This document shows, one piece after another, positions 58,101 through 64,000 of a stretch of DNA of 64,000 nt; position 1 is the first letter of the stretch; every line of letters starts with the position of its first letter. The stretch spans positions 48,474,527-48,538,526 of the forward strand of contig NC_079205.1 of assembly GCF_026745355.1 (NCBI RefSeq), read 5' to 3'. The stretch comes from Beta vulgaris subsp. vulgaris (Eukaryota; Streptophyta; Magnoliopsida; Caryophyllales; Amaranthaceae). The position numbers and the translations under genes are program-made. The notes under the pieces were generated by a model, which had not been told where the DNA came from, searched no databases, and saw only the letters and a program-made list of their open reading frames with translations.

Positions 58101-59198
58101 CAAATTATAACGAGAGATCATAAGATTTCATAGTGTCCTTAAACCATCTATCACCATCCATATAAAACACATACATACAATAACAGTACAAGTGTTAGTT
58201 AGCACTCTACTATGTTTAAGTACAATAATGCAATTGGTTAGCACATATACCAATTAAACAGTCAGCCATGGTGCATGCTGGAGAGTTAAGCTTTTAATAA
58301 AATCATGCCAATCTTAAATTGCTTAATCACATGAAGATAAAGCAGATACACAGTCGCACCATAGAAAACATAAAGATCAAAGTGTACAGAAATAAACTCA
58401 TAGACATGTACACTTATGTAAGAGATTTCCCCTCGAAGACAATAGGTGCAGCCAAGATGCATAAGCCAATATGAACCTGCAAAGGGAGGAAAAGCTTCAG
58501 TAGCAAGCATAGCAACAATAATCATCACAGCAACAAAAACCCAACGAAAAAATCAAGAAAAAACCAGATCTGAAACAAAAATCGAAAAAGAGAGAGGATA
58601 AATAAAAATCGAGAAAACGAAAAAAACATACGAAAGAAGGATTCGAAAATAAAAATCGAAAAAAAGAGAGGAAGAAGAAAAGAAGAGCGAGAAAGAAGAC
58701 GTAGAAAACCTAAAACGAAATTAACAAAAAAAACTAGATCTGAAACAACCCACATAAAAAACTCAAAAAAATCACTAACCCTAAAACGAAAACCTGCGAT
58801 GGTGAGAAATCGATCGAACCTCCTTCAAATCAGAGAAAGTGTGGTAGCGGACCATTGAAGACCGTCGACGGTGAGAGAGAAAAAATAGAGAGGAAGAAGA
58901 AAAGAAGAGCGAGAAAGAAGACGTAAAAAGAGATAGGGTTGTGACTTGTGAATTGTGATGTGAGGTGGGTCGTGTTTTTCTTTAGACCATGGAATACCGT
59001 CTGTCATATCAGACGGTAAACTTGTACAACGAACACTAATTAGCGTCTGTTTAAAAAACGGACGCTAATTTTACAAAAATAGATGCTAATTTGCGTCCGT
59101 TTAAAGACGGACGCTAATTTTACAAAAACAGATGCTAATTTGCGTCTGATGGGGCCAGATGGTAAATTCAGACGCTAAAAGCGCGGATTCTTGTTGTG
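55177..59198. mobile_element. 4-kb CACTA-type element with TAGCGTCCG/TAGCGACCG arrays
   Basis: The exact inverted termini CACAACAAGAAT and ATTCTTGTTGTG are flanked by TAA on both sides (55174-55176 and 59199-59201), fitting the CACTA superfamily by 3-base duplication and CAC start. Subterminal zones (about 55195-55510 and 59035-59180) hold arrays of TAGCGTCCG, TTAGCGACCG and reverse complements. The interior encodes no recognisable transposase. A GA-rich leader-like zone (58540-58930) and scattered GT/AG sites on the minus strand hint at a spliced transcript. Confidence 0.85.
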
Positions 59199-59235
59199 TA
59201 ACGAACTATATAAGAAGATGAACATCAAAGTAAAC

Positions 59236-62200
59236 TTAAAAAATATATGATAGGAAAAACATAAGTTCTCGATTACAATTGCAAGCATCACACACTCTTC
59301 TTGGTTCATCCGAAACTTCGTAGTAGTAATCATCACCTTCCCAACTCTTCCTCTTAGCATTAATGATTGCTTTTTTCGCATAGAAAAATCTTGATTCAAT
59401 AGAAAGCTTATTATCTATCCATATTCCAGAGAAATTAGAACAAACTTTTTTACGACATTCTACAATCCCTTTCAAATCTATGTATATTAGTGTCATCGGT
59501 ATAATTTTGAAACCAAGCTTCTTGTAACTCGCATATTTACTGCATATATGTATGAGCTCTAATAAATAACTTGTCACTAAATATCCTTTATTTGATGCTT
59601 TCTCAAAACATGCAATACCATCTTCTATCTTCGATTGAGTAAAAAATTGTACCTACAAAAAATCATTAAATTAATATGTTAATTAAAACCAAATTTAATA
59701 CATGTAATTTCTTTTAAAGATTCAAATCGTTTAATTAAATGCTATTTAAAGTCAAACCGAAGAAATAACATATTATAAGGAAATTATTGTAGAAAAATTA
59801 ACATTCCAACTCGAACAATAGCCTCAACATTGTTGCACTCTAAACATCGAATAAATAAACAATCCATCTTATCAATGTAATCCCTAGATACGTTTAGCAA
59901 GCTTTTTATTGATATTTTTTGTAGAACTTTGTCATCCTCACAAATATTATTGAGTACCTTTGTAATAGCCCAGGTATTTTAAGTAGATTTAATTAAGGGC
60001 TAATTATTTATATTAAATTAATTTACGATGTTTTGGTATAAGTTGACCGGATTTTCTTCAAGAAATTTAGTGTTTTAAGACAAAAGGAAAATTATGTTCT
60101 ATAATGTATTTGCTTATATGGTTTAAGAATTAGTATTTTTAGTTTAGAAAAAAAAATGTATTCTCCCTCAATGTAGTTGAGGTGTCAAAATATATTAACA
60201 TTTCATGCTTTTATCTCTCCTCTTCTCTGTCATCATGTCCAAACAAAATGAGGACAACAAAACCCAAATACTTGAGTTGTCAAATTTCCAATACTTAATC
60301 TGATGAGTTTATAACTAGCAAATCCATCTTAAACTTCTTCTTATTCAACACTAGAAAATCAAAGAAACCCCAATTCTCAGTTTTCATTCTCGCATCCTCT
60401 CATTCACCGACATCCCTCTCAATCCTCTGTTCTGTCCGTCAAATTCAAGCAGCATACGCTCATTTTTTGGTCTTTGTTCCTTTATCAAAGTTGTAGATCT
60501 CTTCGAGTTATTGAATTTAGGCTCAAAAATTTCTTCAATCGGAGTTCGGAGCTAGGAGTTATGATCTCTGGAAATTGTAGTTGTTGCTGCCACTGTTGCA
60601 GCGTTTTTTCTCTCTCCTCTTCTTCGTGGATGCTGCTGCCACGAGTGTGGTTGTTTCCGAGCCTTCGTGCTACTGCATGTCGGTGATGGCGTTGCATATG
60701 CCGGTAATTGTCTGATTTCATTTGCCGTCAATTTTAATATAGTTCTGAAATTGAGTTCTTGATTTTTATTCTTTTGATATATAAGAGAAGCAAATGTAAA
60801 TTATGTTCACTTAAGATTGGAAGCTATACCATCCTTTGTTTTTATCTCTTCTAATTGTGAACAAGTTTAAGTATGTTGAGTTTATAATTTATTCTCGTTA
60901 GTTTAAGACTTTGAAAACAACAATTTGAATATCAGTTGGTAAATTAGTTTTGTCAAATATATTTAATTCTTAATCTTGTTATGAAAATCAGATAAGATAA
61001 AAGTTTGTTCAACTTAAAGATTAAATTTTTCCTATTTATTTAATGGGTTGGATTGAGGTTTATGATTTGTATTTATATTTCTTAAGTTAGTTTATGAAAT
61101 CAAATTTCAATAAGCCATGTTGTTTGATAGTATCCTCTGTGAAGTAGGATGAGGTTAATTGGAGTTAGAGATTGATATAGTGAAGTGGATTAGTAGAATG
61201 GTTTGTAAATAAGGAGTTGTGGGTAGTTCATGAAAGAGGTTAGAAGGTATGAGAAAGTTATTTTCTTTATCTAATTGATAGTAAGGATGTTAATTGTTGT
61301 TCATATTGTTGTGAGGTGATTGTTGGAGATTGATAAAGAATTTGGAAATGTTGGACTCTTGAAGATTATTATGGAATTGAGCGTTCTTTGGGAGGATGAA
61401 AAAGGTACACACATGTCCTTCCACTTTCCAAATATATTATTGATATTTCGATTGATCATATAAACTATATAAGTTGATCTTGATATGTTTTCATAAGTTA
61501 AACTTATGTTGTATTAAAAATGTGATTTGTGTACTATATGGTTTCTGAAATACATGTTTATGAGTTTTAAGACAAAGGTAGAACTAAATCGCAGGTTAAG
61601 TTTTATTGGCTAAAAGTTATGTTTTATGTTTTCACTAAAGTAGTCGTATGAGTTATTTCAAGCACATGTAAGTTATAAATGGATTTGATTATAGAGTGAG
61701 ATATCAATTATAATCGATATATCTATTAGACAAATTATGAACTTAGATTATGTATGTAAATTATAGATAGATGTTTGTGATGTGACTCATTATGACTAGA
61801 ATATAAGTCTTTAAAGGAAGGAGTTTTCCGATATAAATTTTGAGGATTTCATCCTTCGGCTTTGGGGAATAAGAGTTTCTAAGTTCATTAACTAAATATC
61901 GTGTATGTTATGTGTGTGCAAGGGGAAGAAGTCTAGATTATAGTTAAACTATAGTATTTAGAAGCACCTTTAAATATCCTCTTGAAGAAACTTTGGTTAT
62001 ACGCTTAGAATTTATAATACTATTGGAGCCAGCAACATATCAATTGGGATATTAGATTTAGAATGCATCTGAAAAGTTATAAGTAAGCTGTATGAATATG
62101 TTTTGGGAAGGAAGAGAACTTCAGACTAAAAGATATATCACATTATTCAGAGATAGTCTTTGGAGAATTCCGAATCCTTGAAAATGGATTTGTAAAGATA

Positions 62201-63930
62201 GGAAATATATGTTGGAGATGTTTGTGAGTTGATGGATTGCTAAATAGGATTAAATGGAAAGGTTATTCTTTGTAAAGAGCATTTGTGTTGGATATAAGGT
62301 TTATATAAAATAGAAACTCTAATTTGGGGACATGATCTTTTAGTAAGCAATGTTTTGTTTTGGAGAATCCTTTATGAAAATGAAGCATAGTTTCTTTAAA
62401 GTCGGTATTGAAAGAGATTTAGCCAAAGAATTTTATAAAGGATGATTTATACCAATTTACTAAAATATTATGCAAGCAATTTAATTTGGGTATATCTAAT
62501 ACCCGAAAGTGATTCTATTATGATAATTTGAGATTTATGAATCTGAATTTCGAAAATATGAATTTATGATTCTGTTTTATGAGGGGAAGAAGCTGCTAAA
62601 GCAGTGACGAACAACATTTGTGGAGCAGGTTTGCTCATTATGTGTTAGAGCGGGTATTGCTCTGGAGCGGGTATTGCTTCATTATGTGAGGGTCATGACC
62701 TAAAAGTCTTGCAAGCAGTACAAAATGGAAGAGGGAGACGTCCCTTGTAAAAAGCTTAGAGAATTCGCCTGTAAGGCAACTCTATACGTGTTCTCTTCCC
62801 CAGTATAGTATGATATTGAAAGAAAAAAATAGAATATGTATTTGAATATTCGAGTGGTTTCGTGGAAAGATATTTCAAACTTTAATTTCTGAAATGATGT
62901 TTTACTCACCCAAGCTATAGAGTTAATGCGCCGATTTTGGAAATGATTACCAAGGAACTTGTTAGGAATTTATGCAGGAGTTAACTATGATATGCATATG
63001 GATTAAAGGTTTTTGGATCTTATGGATTAAATGTTTTTGTGTAAGATCCGCTGAAGTAGGAGAGATTTATTGACGTAAAGTCTGTTAGGGTTGACTTCGG
63101 AAGATCGTATTAGTTCTATGGAAGTAGCATTACAAACCGTGTTCAAATATTTGTTATATACTTCTTTATTTATGACTTCGATGTATCTTGATTGCAAATG
63201 TCTCGTAAAAATCTTGATTGCAATTGTTTTATAAAATAAGTTAAATCTGTAAATACGTTCTTAAGCCACTAAAAAGATGTTCTGGTTGGACAGTGTGTGT
63301 ACTCAGTTTTTTCTGATTTTGTTCTTGGAACCTGTCCTGGTGGGGGCAGAGTTCATTGTTAGTGATCTTGCAGGTTCGTATATGGAAAGCTTGGAATAGA
63401 GTAAAAGGAAGAATTTAGGTATCAAGGTTATAATTAGATGTAATGGTTCAGAGGTTGTATTTAGGATTATTTATCCTTATTTGTGAATAAATTATTATAT
63501 TGCTTTGGAAGTCAAGCAAAGTATTATGTAATATGTTATTTGGTTCTTGAGGATGACTGTTGTGGGCCCTGACCCACAGGTCCGGGATCGTTTATAGGTT
63601 ATTTTTCCGCTGTAAGTGAAGATAATTCGAGGTTAATAAACGTTAATTGTAATTAGCGTATCTTAAGTGTGGTTAGCTAGCAGCTCGGAAGTGCGGGCTG
63701 TTACAACCTTACAACTATATTAAGATATTAGGTAAAATATAGAGGTGATATACAAAAAAAACTTTAAAGCATATGTATATTTTGTTAAACATGTATGGTA
63801 CCTTATTTTGCATCTAAACAAATCGGCAATAGAAAAAGCTCCAACGCGTGAAATAATCTCAATAACAATTTCTTTAGGAAGGTGTTCTAGTAGACATATT
63901 TTTTCGGGTTTCAGGCTCCATAGTAAGAAT
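59236..63930 (-). pseudogene. F-box gene (At2g35280-like) split by a solo LTR
   Basis: On the minus strand, exon 1 (63802 to about 63930) encodes the F-box LEHLPKEIVIEIISRVGAFS then IADLFRCKI. After a short intron (63715-63801), exon 2 begins SCKVL and continues NNICEDDKVLQKISI to NNVEAIVRVGM (63706-63714 joined to 59803-59960). Exon 3 (59236-59652) has VQFFTQSKIEDGIACFEKAS and the Cys-rich end RRVCDACNCNREL. Members of this family are putative SCF ubiquitin-ligase adaptors. Here exon 2 is interrupted by a 3745-base LTR. The F-box frame has a stop and no in-frame ATG upstream, with a one-base shift in an A-run near 63900. The exon 2-exon 3 junction is out of frame, so the gene is dead. Confidence 0.8.
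59961..63705. mobile_element. 3.7-kb solo LTR inserted in the F-box gene
   Basis: The unit starts TGTAATAGCCC and ends GGGCTGTTACA, an 11-base inverted pair with one mismatch, and is flanked by the 5-base duplication ACCTT (59956-59960 and 63706-63710). TG...CA ends and a 5-base duplication define an LTR; the TGTAAYAGCCC ends recall large chromovirus (Tekay-type) LTRs. There is no coding domain and no internal primer site or polypurine tract. Removing it with one duplication restores exon 2 of the F-box gene. Orientation was not determined. Confidence 0.82.
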
Positions 63931-64000
63931 TATCTTTAAATATTTTCCTTTATAAAATTTCAAGTGATTTAAGGTGTACAAATAACTAATTTGTAAGTAC
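63931..64000. other. Upstream flank of the F-box pseudogene, window edge
   Basis: The last bases should be the original 5' flank of the F-box gene. Nothing further can be assigned before the window ends. Confidence 0.3.

Overview
The window is plant nuclear DNA, from a dicot judging by gene structure and transposon content. It is AT-rich, introns are long and GT-AG, and genes are sparse among many transposable elements. I cannot name the species from sequence alone; a Caryophyllales-type genome such as spinach or beet relatives is only a guess.

Three host genes look intact. A single-exon GeBP/STOREKEEPER-type transcription factor lies on the minus strand (1106-2545). A chloroplast rubredoxin of the RBD1 type lies on the plus strand (15453-16037). 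A 22-exon XRN4/EIN5-like 5'-3' exoribonuclease spans 30216-44767 on the minus strand. I joined its exons by hand into an uninterrupted 930-codon frame. Two broken host-gene pieces are also present: the first exon of a PRMT3-like arginine methyltransferase (45915-46154), probably carried by a Mutator-like element, and an F-box gene (59236-63930) split by a 3.7-kb solo LTR.

The rest is mostly mobile DNA, much of it delimited to the base by target-site duplications. From left to right: a pyrimidine minisatellite (4470-4920), a small Helitron (6047-6278), a CACTA-type element (7835-9268), Stowaway MITEs, a tandem duplication that preserves empty insertion sites (9535-10620), two adjacent Harbinger-like elements (11198-12552 and 12953-15063, the second containing nested Helitrons), a Mutator-type MITE with telomere-like tracts (16699-17837), and a complete Copia retrotransposon with near-identical LTRs (17962-24721). 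Then come hAT-type elements, a hAT-type element and a LINE remnant inside XRN4 introns, a SIRE/Maximus-like solo LTR (47514-48879), and a Helitron with a PIF1-like helicase (49931-54960) that is itself broken by a second Mutator-type MITE and a CACTA-type element. A 4-kb CACTA-type element (55177-59198) and the F-box/solo-LTR region close the window.

The most unusual item is in the leader of the Copia element, between its 5' LTR and gag. It holds two short sense-strand open frames: a 107-residue protein with a basic C-terminus and a 48-residue protein with one predicted membrane span. The same element has almost identical LTRs but at least five frame breaks in gag-pol, which suggests a defective copy moved by proteins supplied in trans. 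The host genes show no sign of working together as a pathway; the layout reflects repeated nested transposition around a few housekeeping and regulatory genes.
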